Under the pieces are notes generated by a model. The model worked only from the letters and a program-made list of their open reading frames with translations. It was not told the origin of the DNA and searched no databases. A stretch of 64,000 nucleotides of DNA, taken from Diadophis punctatus similis (lineage: Eukaryota > Chordata > Lepidosauria > Squamata > Dipsadidae). Where the stretch lies: NCBI GenBank assembly GCA_023053685.1, contig JALIGW010000001.1, forward strand, positions 74,316,240-74,380,239. Direction: 5' to 3'. The translations under genes and the position numbers were made by a program. This document shows, one piece after another, positions 23,469-35,325 of the stretch. The first letter of the stretch is position 1. The number at the start of each line of letters is the position of its first letter.

Positions 23469-24448
23469 GCTCAACAAACTCATGCTTTTATTTCACCCAT
23501 TCCTACTTTCAACAAACTGAAACTGACCTTGTATTATTTCACTATATGATATCACCTTTTATAAAATAAAAGTAACAAAGGAAGAATGAGGTCAGTCAGA
23601 TCAGAGCTGCTTATGCTAACCAGAGAGACATTTCCTTGAACTAAAGCGTACATTATTATAATGATGCAGTACTATACCAACTTTCAGAAGTCATTCGGAA
23701 GGGTGGGTGGAAATAAAAGAAGATGGATTGTAAATAATACATTCCCAGGCATGGAGAGGTGGGGTCTTGACACGAAGTGCTGTTCCAAATCCAGATGTTG
23801 GATTCTGGTAATAACAATAAAAAATAAGGGCCATTATTGTTCTCGCTAACTGCACAGGCCAGAGCAGGAAATGATGAAATAGAATTAAGGGGTGGAAACA
23901 TGTATTGAGACAGAGAAAATGAATACCAGGCTGGGTTCAGCTGAAGCTGCCAGCCTTCCCGCCCCCTCCACTCATCCCTAGACAAAGAAAACACCTCAAA
24001 TAGCCTTTAGAGCTAAACAGCTTTTGCCAAAGAATCCATCAATGAGTCAGGGAAGAAGTGGAAATATCTCTTCTATGTGAACTGTGCCTGATTTGGAGCA
24101 GAGTTTTGTATGGATTAGGAAATTAATTCCTCCCTGCTGCAGCTGAAATTTCTTCATCTTGTTCCTCAGAAAATCAGGCTGCTGCTATCTATTTAGAACA
24201 GCAATTAAATCAAGGCTCTTGAATCACAGCAGAAAACACACCCCTGCTGATTTCCACTCTCTATGGTTTCTCTATTGTATTGTATTTCTTTGCTAAGGAG
24301 AGAATAAATCACTCCTTTAAAAAAAGTTCCTTTTAAAAAAAATCCAACCCCTTTCTCTTCTAAGTAAGTGTTTCATGGACTTACAGTTCATAGTTTGCAC
24401 TAAATCATCTTTCTCTAAAATGGTGCCCAATTGCCTTCATGGAATACA
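23469..24448. other. Unassigned stretch
   Basis: About 1 kb with no recognised gene or element. Confidence 0.5.
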
Positions 24449-24456
24449 ACTTCTAA

Positions 24457-24647
24457 ATCGTGGTTCTCAACCCCCGGTCCCTGGACTGACACCGGGCCAC
24501 AGCATGCCAGAGACCGGGCTGCACAAACAAGCAAAGCCCCATCCATGGGATGCAAGCAGTATACGAAACCATGCCACCTCTAGTCCATGAAAAAACCTCT
24601 CTCTAAAGGACTGTCCCTGGTCCACAAAAGATTGGGGGTCGCTATTT
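24457..24647. mobile_element. hAT-type MITE (CCCCAACCCC...GGTTGGGG family), about 190 bp
   Basis: Left end CGTGGTTCTCAACCCCCGG; right end GATTGGGGGTCGCTA. The interior blocks CATGCCAGAGACCGGGCTG and CAAAGCCCCATCCATGGGA are shared with copies at 59606 and 55333. The flanking octamers TTCTAAAT and TTTTAGAT match at 6 of 8, a decayed TSD. Confidence 0.75.
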
Positions 24648-24656
24648 TAGATATTA

Positions 24657-26370
24657 GAATTTAGAATTTTTTTTATTGGCCAAGTGTGATTGGACACACA
24701 AGGAATTTGTCTTGGTGCATATGTTCTCAGTGTACACAAAAGAAAAGATACGTTCGTCAAGAATCATAAGGTACAACACTTAATGATAGTCCGGGTAAAA
24801 ATAAGCAATCAAATCATATTAGGAACCAATCAATATACAGTAAATCGTAAGGATACAAGCAACAAAATTACAGCCATACAGTCATTAGTGGGAGGAGATG
24901 GGTGATGGGAACAATGAGAAGATTAATAGTAGTGCAGACTTAGTAAATAGTTTGACAATGTTGAGGGAATTATTTGCTTAGCAGAGTGATGGCGTTCGGG
25001 AAAAAACTGTTCTTGTGTCTAGTTGTCTTGGTGTGCAGTGCTCTATAGCGTCGTTTTGAGGGTAGGAGTTGAAACAGTTTGTGTCCAGGATGCGAGGGGA
25101 CTGTAGATATTTTCACAGCCCTCTTTTTGACTCGTGCAGTATACAGGTCCTCAATGGAAGGCAGGTTGGTAGCAATTGTTTTTTCTGCAGTTCTAATTAT
25201 CCTCTGAAGTATGTATCTGTCTTGTTGGGTTGCAGAACCAAACCAGACAGTTATAGAGGTGCAGATGACAGTCTCAATAATTCCTGTATCAGCAGCTCCT
25301 TGGGCAGTTTGAGCTTTCTGAGTTGGCACAGAAAGAACATTCTTTGTTGTGCTTTTTTGATGATGTTTTTGATGTTAGGTGTCCATTTTAAATCTTGTGA
25401 TATGGTAGAACCTAGAAATTTGAAGGTCTCTACTGTTGATACTGTGTTGTCTAGTATTGTAAGAGGTGGAAATATGGGGGTGGGGGGTTTCTCCTAAAGT
25501 CTACCACCATTTCTACGGTTTTGTGTGTGTTCAGTTCCAGATTGTTCCGGTCGCACCACAAGGTTAGTTGTTCGACCTCCCGTCTATATGCGGATTCATC
25601 ATTGTCTCGAATGAGGCCGATCACTGTTGTGTCATCTGCGAACTTCAGTAGTTTAACAGATGGATCATTATAGATGCAGTCATTGGTATATAGAGAGAAG
25701 AGAAGTGGAGAGAGCACACAGCCTTGGGGGGGGCTGTGCTAATTGTACAGGTATCTGATGTGATTTTGCTTAGCTTCACCTGCTGCTTCCTGTTTGTTAG
25801 GAAGCTTATGATCCACTTACAAGTGTGTTCAGGTACCGCTAGCTGGTTTAGCTTAGTTAGAAGAGCATCTGGAATGATGGTATTGAATGCTGAATTAAAA
25901 TCTACAAAGACGACCCTTGCGTAGGTCTTTGGAGATTCAAGATGTTGTAGGATGAAGTGCAGAGCCATATTAACAGCATCATCTGTTGATCTGTTTGCTC
26001 GGTATGCAAATTGCAGGGGGTCTAACAGTGGATCCGTGATGGTTTTCAAGTGGGACATCACTAGCCTTTCAAAGGTTTTCATAACTACAGATGTTAAAGT
26101 AACTGGTCTGTAGTCATTCAGTTCCTTGATGGTGGTCTTCTTCGGCACTTGGATGATAGTAGAGCGTTTGAAGCAAGAAGGAACATAGCACATCTCTAGC
26201 GATTTATTGAAGATTCAGGTGAAGATGGGGGCGAATTGGTCAGCACAGACTTTTAAGCAAGAAGGAGTTATCTTGTCTGAGCCTGGAGCTTTTCCTGGCT
26301 TTTGTCTGTGAGATAGGTCTTGCACCTCCTTTTCTGTGTTCACTACAGGTTGTATCTATAACTCTTTTTA
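24657..26370 (-). mobile_element. Rex/Babar-like LINE, RT domain to 3' end, degraded
   Basis: On the minus strand, in order: [73 protein letters not shown], the catalytic FADDTTVIGLI, LTLWCDRNNLELNTHKT, then in another frame RIIRTAEKTIATNLPSIEDLY and HKLFQLLPSKRRYR. This order and wording fits the Rex/Babar group common in fish and squamates; the clade name is from memory and tentative. Several frameshifts and stops, for example at the PPKAVCS position where PQG would be expected, make it a pseudogene. Confidence 0.8.
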
Positions 26371-26375
26371 TTTGC

Positions 26376-26695
26376 TAATACATTTTAAAACCAATATGCT
26401 ATTTCTCAATGATCTTACTGTTCGTAGAACTCAAAAGTTTTCAGAATAGCTGTTTATTAGCATGCGAGTTTGGAGTTTGCAGAAATCATAAATCATTGCT
26501 CAGAGCAAGGTGCCCAGTAGTAGATAGTAAAGAATACCAGTCAATCTGTGCTCATTTTCTGTTTCAAATTAGCCAAATGAAAAGTCTACACCTCACAGAT
26601 TCCTGTTCTCCCTAAATTACAAACAGTCCTCCCCCCCCCCCAAATAAATAAATTTCTAGAGTGTGGCCCCTGCAACACACACAATTTATGCCTGC
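26376..26695. other. Unassigned stretch with a short C-run
   Basis: A run of about 12 C near 26629 is followed by AAATAAATAAAT. Nothing else is recognised. Confidence 0.5.
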
Positions 26696-26703
26696 ATCCA
26701 TTT

Positions 26704-26831
26704 CAGCAGTGGGTTCGGCCTGGTTCGGCCCGGTTCAGTGAACCGGTAGTGGCGGTGGCGAGAGGCTCCGCCCACCCACCCGGGACGCTTCTGCGCATGC
26801 TGGTAGCAACTGGTAGCAACAGGATTTAGAA
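26704..26831. mobile_element. Partial GC-rich hAT-type MITE, right end lost at a SINE
   Basis: Starts CAGCAGTGGGTTCGGCC and has GCTTCTGCGCATGC. It reaches TTTAGAACCCACT, where the terminal CACTG is missing, and a Sauria SINE begins directly. No matching TSD was found, so the SINE insertion or a deletion removed the end. Confidence 0.7.
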
Positions 26832-27070
26832 CCCACTAGCAATAGCAATAGCACTTAGACTTATATACCGCTTCATAGTGCTTTACAGCCCTCTCTAAAC
26901 GGTTTACAGAGTTCAGCATATTGCCCCCAACAATCTGGGTCCTCATTTTACCGACCTCAGAAGGAGGGAAGGCTGAGTCAACCTTGAGCCGGTGAGATTT
27001 GAACAGCTGAACTGCTGAACTAGCAGTAGCCTGCAGTGCTGTATTTAACCACTGCGCCATCTCGGCTCTA
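26832..27070 (-). mobile_element. Sauria-type tRNA-derived SINE
   Basis: Minus-strand copy with head GAGCCGAGATGGCGCAGTGG at the right end, B-box-like GTTCAAATCTC, and a CTATTGCTATTGCT tail at the left. It abuts the truncated MITE. Confidence 0.93.
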
Positions 27071-28455
27071 CTATTGATGCACTTAGTATATCTGCCTGGT
27101 ACTAAGCACAATATTCTTTCAAAAGATTGCTCTGGAGGGGGTTGGAAGGAAACATTAGTTTTTGAAACTACTAATGATTGTTTTGGGAAGCTTCAAAAGC
27201 CATCTATTCAACATGGCTCCATATAAGCATTGCAGAGCAAATCCTGGGAAGCCATATCCTACCTAGTGAATCTTGTCAAGTATACTACCCCAGAAGTAAA
27301 TCCTGCGAATGTCACACGGCAGCAAAACTTATAAAAGGAACATGCCATCAAAATTGTTATCAAACTGGATGAATGAAATGCTAGCTATGAATAAGCTGGC
27401 AGGGGTGTGGTAAGCAATTGAGAAAGATAGATTTGTAAACATAAGAAATCAAGAGAGAGAAAATCAAATGGCTTTTCTAAGAATGGTGAGCAGGCGAAGG
27501 TTAGAGAAATATATAACATATAAATCTTGGCTTGCAGGAAACCTTGCACAATTGGTAAGACCATGTTCAGCCAAGAGGAAGGGGGAAAAAATCAATATCT
27601 GGAAAGCTTTATTCTCAAAATGTTAGATCTTATATTTGTAGATTAACTTTCCTTATCCCAGTATTCCCCAGCTAGCATTGATTTTAGCCATGATTGATGG
27701 TAATTCTGATTGTGGATGGTTGATATGGGTTATGATCAGTTCATTAGTGCTTTAGACAGCCTGATCGGTACTTTCTTAGCTCAAAGTGAACAGACTGAAC
27801 AATTCTCAGCTGGCTTTCATAAGAAATTTTACATGAATGAAAATGCTTTGTTATGCACATTGTTATGGATTTAGTTGTCAATCAAGATAAGCAGAATAGA
27901 CAGTGTTTTAGTAGTTTAGAGCTGTATTCCAGAGTATGAGGGCTATTAGGTAATGACCTGGCTATAGGTAGGACTATGATTCTGTTTTCTGGACAGGAGT
28001 TTTCAAAGTGATTTAAGGCTATTCTACAATTTACATTCAAACGTTTCTGCAATAAAAGCAGTGCTGTTTTTGAATAACCACATCATCAAAATTTGGCAGC
28101 GCCGTCAGATGAGACCCTGGAGACCAGAGAAAAGACTTCTGGGTTAGGTTACTCTAGGAAACTCTTGGCATCATTTGTGCAAACTTATGCAGAATTACCG
28201 AGAAGCAAACACCATTGAATACAATGGGATACGCGTAGAATTTCCCATGAGATTAAAATATTAAAGCATGTGGATGATTTTTATCAACAAATTGAGTGCG
28301 TTTTCTGGCAGCTGAATTTTTCTTACTTAGAAAACAGGGCTGTGTGTTGAGCTTTTGTACAGGCATTTTAATATTTATCTATTGCCATGTTTGGCAGTGT
28401 TACATTTGCAGAATCTAACAAAATTAGTAGAAGGAAAATCACTGAGAAAAAAATC
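27071..28455. other. Unassigned stretch
   Basis: About 1.4 kb of AT-rich DNA. No gene or repeat family recognised. Confidence 0.5.
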
Positions 28456-28935
28456 TGCCATAATTGTTTATTGATTTATTTATTAAACAAATTTATATGA
28501 TCGGCCAACTCATTGGGTGGCTTACACTATTGAAATATCACAGTGTAAAAACCCATAACACACACACCCCTCAACTGCCCCATTGGCAGCAACCACACAC
28601 TCACACCAGCCACTCAATTGGCCAGCCAGTGCTCTCCAGTTCCTCTGACAAAACCTTTGTCTTCAGGGCTTTCTCGAAATGTAGAAAGCTGGGGGCCAAT
28701 CTTATCTCTGGAGTAATGATATTGCAAAGGGAGGGAGCCATCATAAAGGAGGCCCTTTTGCTTGGTCCCACATATATTATCTTCCTAATATATGGGACAC
28801 GCAACATACCTTGCCTTCCCTGCTGTGGCGGAACTGGCAGACGTAATTGGGGAGAGGCGATCCTTCAAATAACCCGACACCAAGCCATGTAGGGCTTTAA
28901 AGGTGATAACCTTAAAATGAACTCAGAAGCAGATC
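28456..28935 (-). mobile_element. L2-like LINE fragment (ORF2 C-terminus and 3' end)
   Basis: On the minus strand, from about 28900 leftward, the sequence reads FKALHGL followed by GYLKDRL, the motif seen in the next L2-like copy at 29248-29665. The left end GGCCGATCATATAAATTTGT plus AATAAATAAATC looks like an L2-type 3' end. No intact frame. Confidence 0.7.
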
Positions 28936-29127
28936 AATAATCAATGCAGCTCCCACAAAAGTGATGACACGTGCTCAAATCTTGACTTGTTTCATATTCT
29001 GTTACTTGTTTAGTATATTTACAAGCCAATTTTCTATCCAGAGACTGATCATATAGCTCATAACATAAAAAAAGAAGTATAAATATTTTTTTAAAAAAAT
29101 TGTTAAAATGCATGTATAAATTTTGAA
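28936..29127. other. Unassigned short stretch
   Basis: AT-rich, no supported feature. Confidence 0.45.
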
Positions 29128-29247
<120 letters not shown>

Positions 29248-29665
29248 GGTTCTTCTTTGCCGCCCTACTCCCGAGGGACTCAGGGCGGTGTACAACATTG
29301 TGGAAGAACACTATACAATAAACAACAGTTAAAAACAGAATTAAAAAATTAAAATCTTCACCACCAAACATACCGGAGATTAGTCTCAACCCCCTGCCTG
29401 CAGGAAGAGCCATGTCTTGACGGCTTTTTGGAAGGCCAGCAGGGTGGGGATAGTTCGGATCTCTGGGGGGAGTTGGTTCCAGAGCACGCCCCCCCCCCCA
29501 CAGAGAAGGCCCTCCCCCTAGGGCCCGCCAGCGAGGCATTGCTTGGCTGACGGGACCTGGAGGAGGCCTACTCTGTGGGCCCTAACCGGTCGAAGGGAAG
29601 TATGAGGCAGAATGCGGTCCCGTAGGTAACCTGGTCCTAAGCCATGAAGGGCTTTAAACATTATT
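29248..29665 (-). mobile_element. L2-like LINE fragment (ORF2 C-terminus and 3' UTR)
   Basis: Read on the minus strand: FKALHGLGPGYLRDRILPHT, then RPVRAHRVGLLQVPSAK, a frame change at a C-run (29487-29500), then WNQLPPEIRTIPTLLAFQ and KTWLFLQAGG. This is the C-terminal region of an L2-type ORF2. It ends in a 3' UTR with CGCCCTGAGTCCCTCGGGAG and the TTTA tail. The coding copy is only lightly mutated, so it is fairly young. Confidence 0.8.
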
Positions 29666-30468
29666 TGATTGTGAAGAATAATTTGAAGTAACATTGATGG
29701 AAAAGTATGCATTTGTTTTCCCCTAAATAAACAAAACATAATACATCTGAACATAACGTACATATAATTTTGACATATAATTTTGATAGTCATAACCCTC
29801 TCTGATTTTCTCTAAATGAATTTTACTACAACTTCTGAGGTTCCTTCCCAATGCCATCAGTGTAGATTACATCTAAAGAGCACTTGGATGGTGAAAGTTA
29901 CTATAACCTAACCATGTTTTTTTTAATGTTCATAATGTCAGCAATGCTTTACAAATATAGCTTTTGTTTATTACAGATCTGCCAGAATTTTATTCTATCA
30001 TCATGACCACACTGTTCATAAAAACACAGTTTATAAACCACATCTTACTACTAACCACAAATAAAAACACCAAAGCTTATGCACCCATACTAAAAAAAAC
30101 ACATTCTCAGACAATTTGAGTTCAATTAACACCTGCCAGTGTTTGATTGCTTTCCTTTTCATCCTCAATGCATTTCTGTTCTCTTATAGAGGCATAATTA
30201 ACAGTATTAACATTTTCAAACCACTAGATAGGTTTATGAGAAAATATTTTTAAATTAACATCATTCTATGGGTGTCAATGCAGGGGAGATTACAAACGTC
30301 AAGAGGACAACCATGACCGTGTGATTAAAGTCCTTCCTTTTTTAATGTGTGTAAATTTAAAAAAAAGTATAAATTAAAAAAAATTGTGAAGTTGTGACTG
30401 CCATATTGTCTTCCTCTGTTCACAGCAGTTACAAAATAAAGATAAAAACAACAGAAACCAATTTCAAT
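29666..30468. other. Unassigned stretch
   Basis: No gene or repeat recognised. Confidence 0.5.
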
Positions 30469-30470
30469 AT

Positions 30471-30806
30471 AGATGGTCCTCAACTTACCACCATTCGTTT
30501 AATGACCGTTCAAAGTTATAAAGGCACTGAAAAAAAGTGTCACATGATCAAACTTTGGGTTCTTGGCAACCAGCATGTATTTACGATGGTTGTGGCAACC
30601 CATGGTCCTGAGGTTGTCATTTGCAACCTTTTTAAGGAGTTTCTGACAAGCAAAGTCAATTGTGAAAGCCAGATTTTCTTAATGACCGCATGATTCACTT
30701 AACAACCATGCAAAATGTCATAAAATGGGACATGATTGAAAACTGCCTTGCTTAGCAATGGAAATTTGGGGCTCAATTGTGGACATAAGTCGAGGACTAC
30801 AGGTAG
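30471..30806. mobile_element. Nonautonomous DNA element (AGTCCTC...GAGGACT family), about 336 bp
   Basis: Left end AGATGGTCCTCAACTTACCA and right end ATAAGTCGAGGACTACAGG are inverted. Body blocks CTGACAAGCAAAGTCAAT, TTCACTTAACAACC and CTCAATTGTGGACATAAGT match the element at 14905-15608 in the opposite orientation. No coding capacity. Confidence 0.8.
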
Positions 30807-30844
30807 TGAAAAGTAAGAACTCTAAAACAACTCTGCAATGTATG

Positions 30845-31122
30845 TGTTGTGTTCTGACTGACCTCTAACTGAACTCTAACTTGTTATGTCTAGCTGAGCT
30901 CTGACTGAACTCTGATTTGTTATATTCTAACTGAACTCTAACTGAACTGTATGTTTTCACCCAGGTCCAGGGTTTGAATGCTCAAACGCTATTGATTGTT
31001 GTGTCTGACAGCCCTCTATAAAAGAGCTAGCTGTCAGACTGTGTTTTGCTGGTTGCTTGAGTGAGTGAATAAAAGAGCTGTTCTGAAGTCTGTCTCCTGT
31101 GATCCTTGCCCACAATCTAACA
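30845..31122 (+). mobile_element. Solo LTR (endogenous retrovirus or LTR retrotransposon), 278 bp
   Basis: Starts TGTTGTGTTCTGACTG and ends CACAATCTAACA (TG...CA ends). A 5-bp direct repeat GTATG flanks it at 30840-30844 and 31123-31127. A TATA box TATAAAAG lies at 31017-31024 and a polyadenylation signal AATAAA at 31068-31073, in U3-R order for the plus strand. The 5' part has short repeats of CTGAACTCTAACT. No internal region or second LTR lies nearby, so it is a solo LTR. I cannot assign the retroviral class. Confidence 0.85.
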
Positions 31123-31160
31123 GTATGCTTCCAAATGCAGACTTCAGCAATGTGTTAAAC

Positions 31161-31507
31161 CAGAGGTGTCAAATTCAAGGCCCAGATCTGGCCTGTGGGG
31201 TGCTTAGATCTGGTCCTCGGGGCCACCCTGGAAACAGTGAAGAGGCACCCCTTGGTGCCTCTGCCAGCGAAAACAGTGCTCAGGAGGGCCGCGCGCATCC
31301 CTCTGAGCTGCGTTTTTGCTGGCAGAGGGATGCAGGAGGCTGTCGCAGCTGAAAACGGAGCTTGGGAGCCTGTTTTCACTGGCAGAGTGCTCGGGGCCCC
31401 ACAGGTGCCCCCGATACGAGTGACAAGCTGGCCACGCCCACCCCAACCCCCCGAGGTCAAACACAACCCTGATGTGGCCCTCAATGAAATCGAGTTTGAT
31501 AACCTTG
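31161..31507. mobile_element. hAT-type MITE (CAGGGGTGTCAAAC family), 347 bp
   Basis: Starts CAGAGGTGTCAAATTCAAGG and ends GAGTTTGATAACCTTG. The TSD is TGTTAAAC (31153-31160) and TGCTAAAC (31508-31515), 7 of 8. The interior repeats a TTTTCACTGGCAGAG-like block in both orientations. Frames of 82-122 aa over it are shadows. Confidence 0.88.
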
Positions 31508-31515
31508 TGCTAAAC

Positions 31516-31850
31516 TACCCTAAAAATAATCTGAGATGCATTTTAGCAAATATCTTTCATTAGGTCTATAAACTACACAATCCTCCACATCTGAAGGGTA
31601 CCAGATTGGGTAAGGTGGATCGATATATATTGAAGAAGACGCCTGAGGAATGGATGAGTATGACTGAAGAGTATATAACTGAGGAGATGGAAGCTGTCTC
31701 ACTGGTGATGGGTGGGTGTGTCCAAAAACAAGGTAAAAATATTGCAAAAGGAGCTCAGGATCCACCACTGAAGTTAGTCAAGGGGTCAAGATAATCTGAG
31801 CCACCATTATGTTTCAGTGACGTTCTTTGAAACATCAAACACACCAACAT
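31516..31850. other. Unassigned stretch
   Basis: No recognised feature; frames are short and overlap on both strands. Confidence 0.45.
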
Positions 31851-32112
31851 TGAGCTGAGGTGGCGCAGCGGTTAGAGGCAGGTACTGTAGGCCACATTAG
31901 CTGACACTGATCCGCAGGTCAGCGGTTCAAATCTCACCGGCTCAAGGTTGACTCAGCCTTCCATCCTTCCGAGGTAGGTAAAATGAGGACCCAGATTGTT
32001 GGGGGCAATATAAATATACATTGCTTACTGGTGTAAACCGCTTAGAGAGTGCTTGCACTGTGAGGCGGTATATAAATCTCACAAATAAATAAATAAATAA
32101 ATAAATAAAATT
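31851..32112 (+). mobile_element. Sauria-type SINE with an AAAT tail
   Basis: Head TGAGCTGAGGTGGCGCAGCG, B-box-like GGTTCAAATCTC near 31924, and the usual body. It differs from the other four copies by a short insertion-like ATAAATATACATTGCTTACT before the GTAAACCGC block. It ends in TATATAAATCTCACAAATAAA with an AAAT array instead of CTATTG units. Confidence 0.9.
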
Positions 32113-32905
32113 CCAGACCTAATATCCCATTTCAGTCAATAATCCAGCCTGAATAAGCCATCTCTCTCAGCTCTCTGAACAATAATTGGTAATAGGTTAT
32201 TTTTTGCCTGCAGCATAGTTGGGCTTTTTTTTTTCTTTTATGTGCCTTTATCTCCAAAAACAAACACACTTTCAAATAAAGCAAAATAAAGTCAAAGAAA
32301 GAGAGAAGAATCCCTATGTAATAATCGTTTCTAAAAATATTTTTAGTGTGTTTTCTAAAGCAAACTTAACAGCACTTCAGATTTCATTCACCTACAAACT
32401 TATATCTATTTTGACATTTTGGATAACCTTGAAAATAATACTTTGGAGGAGTGCTACCTTTTAATTATGGGAAATGAGGAAGCTAATGTTCAGAGCTGCA
32501 TTCTTATTTCACTCCCATGCCCCCCCCAAAAAAAATCCTTGATATTTTGAGATAGGATGCATGAGAATTGCATTAAAACTTATTTCGTTTAAAAAATAAA
32601 CACACTAAAATTCCTCTCCCAACTCCAGACAGTCCTGAACCCATTTACTTTTCATCATTTTTTGAAATGCCACCTCCCACTGCAAAGATCAGCCCACATC
32701 ACCAGATGTTGCCTGCTTACCAACAGACGATGTTTAATAAATGCTTACATACCTTGCCCATGAACACAGAGGGGGGTTGCTAAACACTTGGACCCATGTT
32801 GATCAGGGACTCATTCCCAAATGCTATTGTTTATACGGGATTTGATTATTTATTTAAAAAAATGCTTCAGCGAGTTATTACAAATATTTTCAGATGTCGA
32901 TAAGC
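32113..32905. other. Unassigned stretch
   Basis: No gene or recognised repeat. Confidence 0.5.
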
Positions 32906-32913
32906 ATCCTGTG

Positions 32914-33553
32914 CAGTGGTGGGTTCCTACCGGTGTGGTCCACTCTATAGCACAGGTAGCAGCTCGCTGGTGACGTCACAGTACCGGTGCGGTCAGTTGC
33001 CGGTGCCTGGGCACCACCATTTTTTTTAAAAAAAATTTTTTTAAATTTTCTTCTGCACATGCCCAGAAGCCGAGCTTCCGGCACTGCGCATGCACTGCCT
33101 TCCTACCCCACAGTGAGTCCAAGCAGGGGAGGATGGCTGAGGGAGCGCGTGAGATGCTGAAAGAATGGGTGGCAGGAGCTATCTCCATTCCCCTCCCTTC
33201 AGCAGTCTGAGAAGCCACGAACGCGCGGTGATGATCCCAGACATTTTCGCACGTTCGAGGCATCTCGAGCTGCTGAGGGAAGGGGGAATGGGCGGCAGGA
33301 CCTATCTCAGTTCCCTTCCCTTCAGCAGTCTGAGAAGCCACGAACGTGCGGTGATGATCCTAGGCATTTTTGCATGTTCGAGGCTTCTCAAGCTGCTGAG
33401 GGGAGGGGGAATGGGCAGCAGGACCTATCTCAGTTCCCCTCCCTTCAGCAGTCTGAGAAGCCAGACCCACCCGGTCACATGGCTGGCAAGCCACACCCAC
33501 AAAATAAGCCACGCCCACAGAGTGGTAGTAAAAAAATTAGGAACCCGCCTCTG
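32914..33553. mobile_element. GC-rich hAT-type MITE with internal 123-bp tandem repeat, 640 bp
   Basis: Starts CAGTGGTGGGTTCCTACCGG and ends TTAGGAACCCGCCTCTG. Perfect TSD ATCCTGTG at 32906-32913 and 33554-33561. A 123-bp unit marked by AGCAGTCTGAGAAGCCA occurs at 33201, 33324 and 33447. Frames of 121-129 aa on both strands come from this repeat and are not genes. Confidence 0.93.
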
Positions 33554-33561
33554 ATCCTGTG

Positions 33562-35160
33562 ACAAATGAAACAACTCTTTGTGTGGTCATAAGGGACCCA
33601 ATAAGAAAATGACGTGTTCAGGATTGGGTAATTGGAATGACAATGAGAAAAATGCACAGCACATTATTTAATCTGAATGGAGAATAAAGCTTGAAATGTC
33701 CAACTGTTTCATCTCTAGTAGAGTGCTTTCTTTTTATGTCACTGGGAAGTTCTGAAAGTGAACTTAGACAGCTTTTGAAAATCTTTGGTTGATTACACTT
33801 TTATGTAGAAAAAGTTTTTTTTAAAAAATCCTAACAGAAAAGACAGTGTGAGCAGCATTTCTTTGAAGATTAAAAAAGCAAAAGGAGAGCTTTCTCTTGG
33901 CAAAGAGATGTGCTGTTTGGCAATTTCACACCTCATCCAGGGTTTCCTGACCCTAGCTGCTGTTTTCTCACATCTTACATGGTCCTGGACTTCTTTATCT
34001 CAGCATTTGTTTAAGATCTAAACTTGTCAAGAAGTCTGGATTAATCAAACAGGGCAACTGGAATCATTTCCACAACTCTGAGGTTTGCTTCCAAAATGTG
34101 TTCTGGGCTGATTTTGGATAAGTTTCTGTACAGAGAGAATCTATCCTATTTACCCCTCAAAGTTCAGCTGCTTGGAATACTTTTACCCCATTACCTACAG
34201 TAGAACTGATCTAGTCCTAAATAATCAAAGACCTAAAGTCATCCTACCAATCGCACTAGTGCCTGAACTTCACCTCACCTATCCTATGGCCGCTTTTTGA
34301 CAAATAGCCCGTTAGCAACTGCTGTTGTTTATGGGTTTTTGTTTTCCTATGGTGAGACCTAAAGCAGAGGAAGCATTTGTGATGAAGTACTAGGAAATGC
34401 TCAATTCTAGGTGTGAAGCCAGTAGCTGGTAGATGTATTTGGGGAGTAGGTGGGTGGACAAGTAGGATTATAAAGGAAATACTTACATGGAAAAAGAAGA
34501 GCATTCCCAAAGAAAAGATGTGCTATCCTTGTGGGCTAGATTCAGGCTGTGACCAAGAGGATCCCCATCCCAGCTCTATAAGATGCATGAAAAGTGGAAT
34601 GATAATTATCTGGATTCATTATGAGGAAAGTATTCAAGGACAAACTAGGCACAATATAATACTCATCTTGAGGCCTTGATAGAGGGAATGTAGCCAGATT
34701 GCAAATATGGCATGAATAAATACCTCTTCAACCTGTCTTTCATGGCATAATTGGAATTAACCTTGGCTCCTGCTACATGCGACGGAAATAGCCCCCTCCT
34801 TTCCATATGCTTGCTCTTTGTGGTGGATAGAAAGTTTCTATTTAGTACCATTTTTGTGTAAAGCAGTTGGAGGCTGCCTTGATTCTATTGGGACCACAGC
34901 AGTGTTCCCCCTTCTTTCGAGATCTGCTTATTGGCTTCTTTCTTCTTTTTATAAATTGCTTTTGCAAGGGCTAAAAATATGAGCCATGTCACTTCATTTG
35001 GCCTATAAAGAGAATGTGCATGGGAAGTATTTGAAGAATTTATAGTTAAGTCATGATATTGCCATATAAAATGATTTCTTTTTTTCAAAATTGATTCCAT
35101 GTATCCATCTTCCCTCCTTTCTTGCATTTATATTGAGCCTTTTCTATAAGAGGTCAAGGC
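33562..35160. other. Unassigned 1.6-kb stretch
   Basis: No gene or transposon recognised; frames below 90 aa. Confidence 0.5.
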
Positions 35161-35325
35161 AGCGTAAATACTGTATCATTCCTCCTGTTTTTTTTCTCCC
35201 AACAATTCAGTGAGGTAGGTTGAATTGAGAGAGAGCGACTGACCTAAAGTTAGCATATGAGCTGCTGTGGCTGAAGATAGACTAGAACTTGGGTATTTGT
35301 AGGGCCAACACTACACCACACTGGT
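35161..35325 (-). mobile_element. MIR/core-SINE-like remnant
   Basis: CAACAATTCAGTGAGGTAGG, then GAGCGACTGACCTAAAG and GAACTTGGGTATTTG...CACTACACCACACTGG, resemble the reverse complement of an old amniote tRNA-derived core SINE. The element is highly diverged. It adjoins the DIRS left end. Confidence 0.6.
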
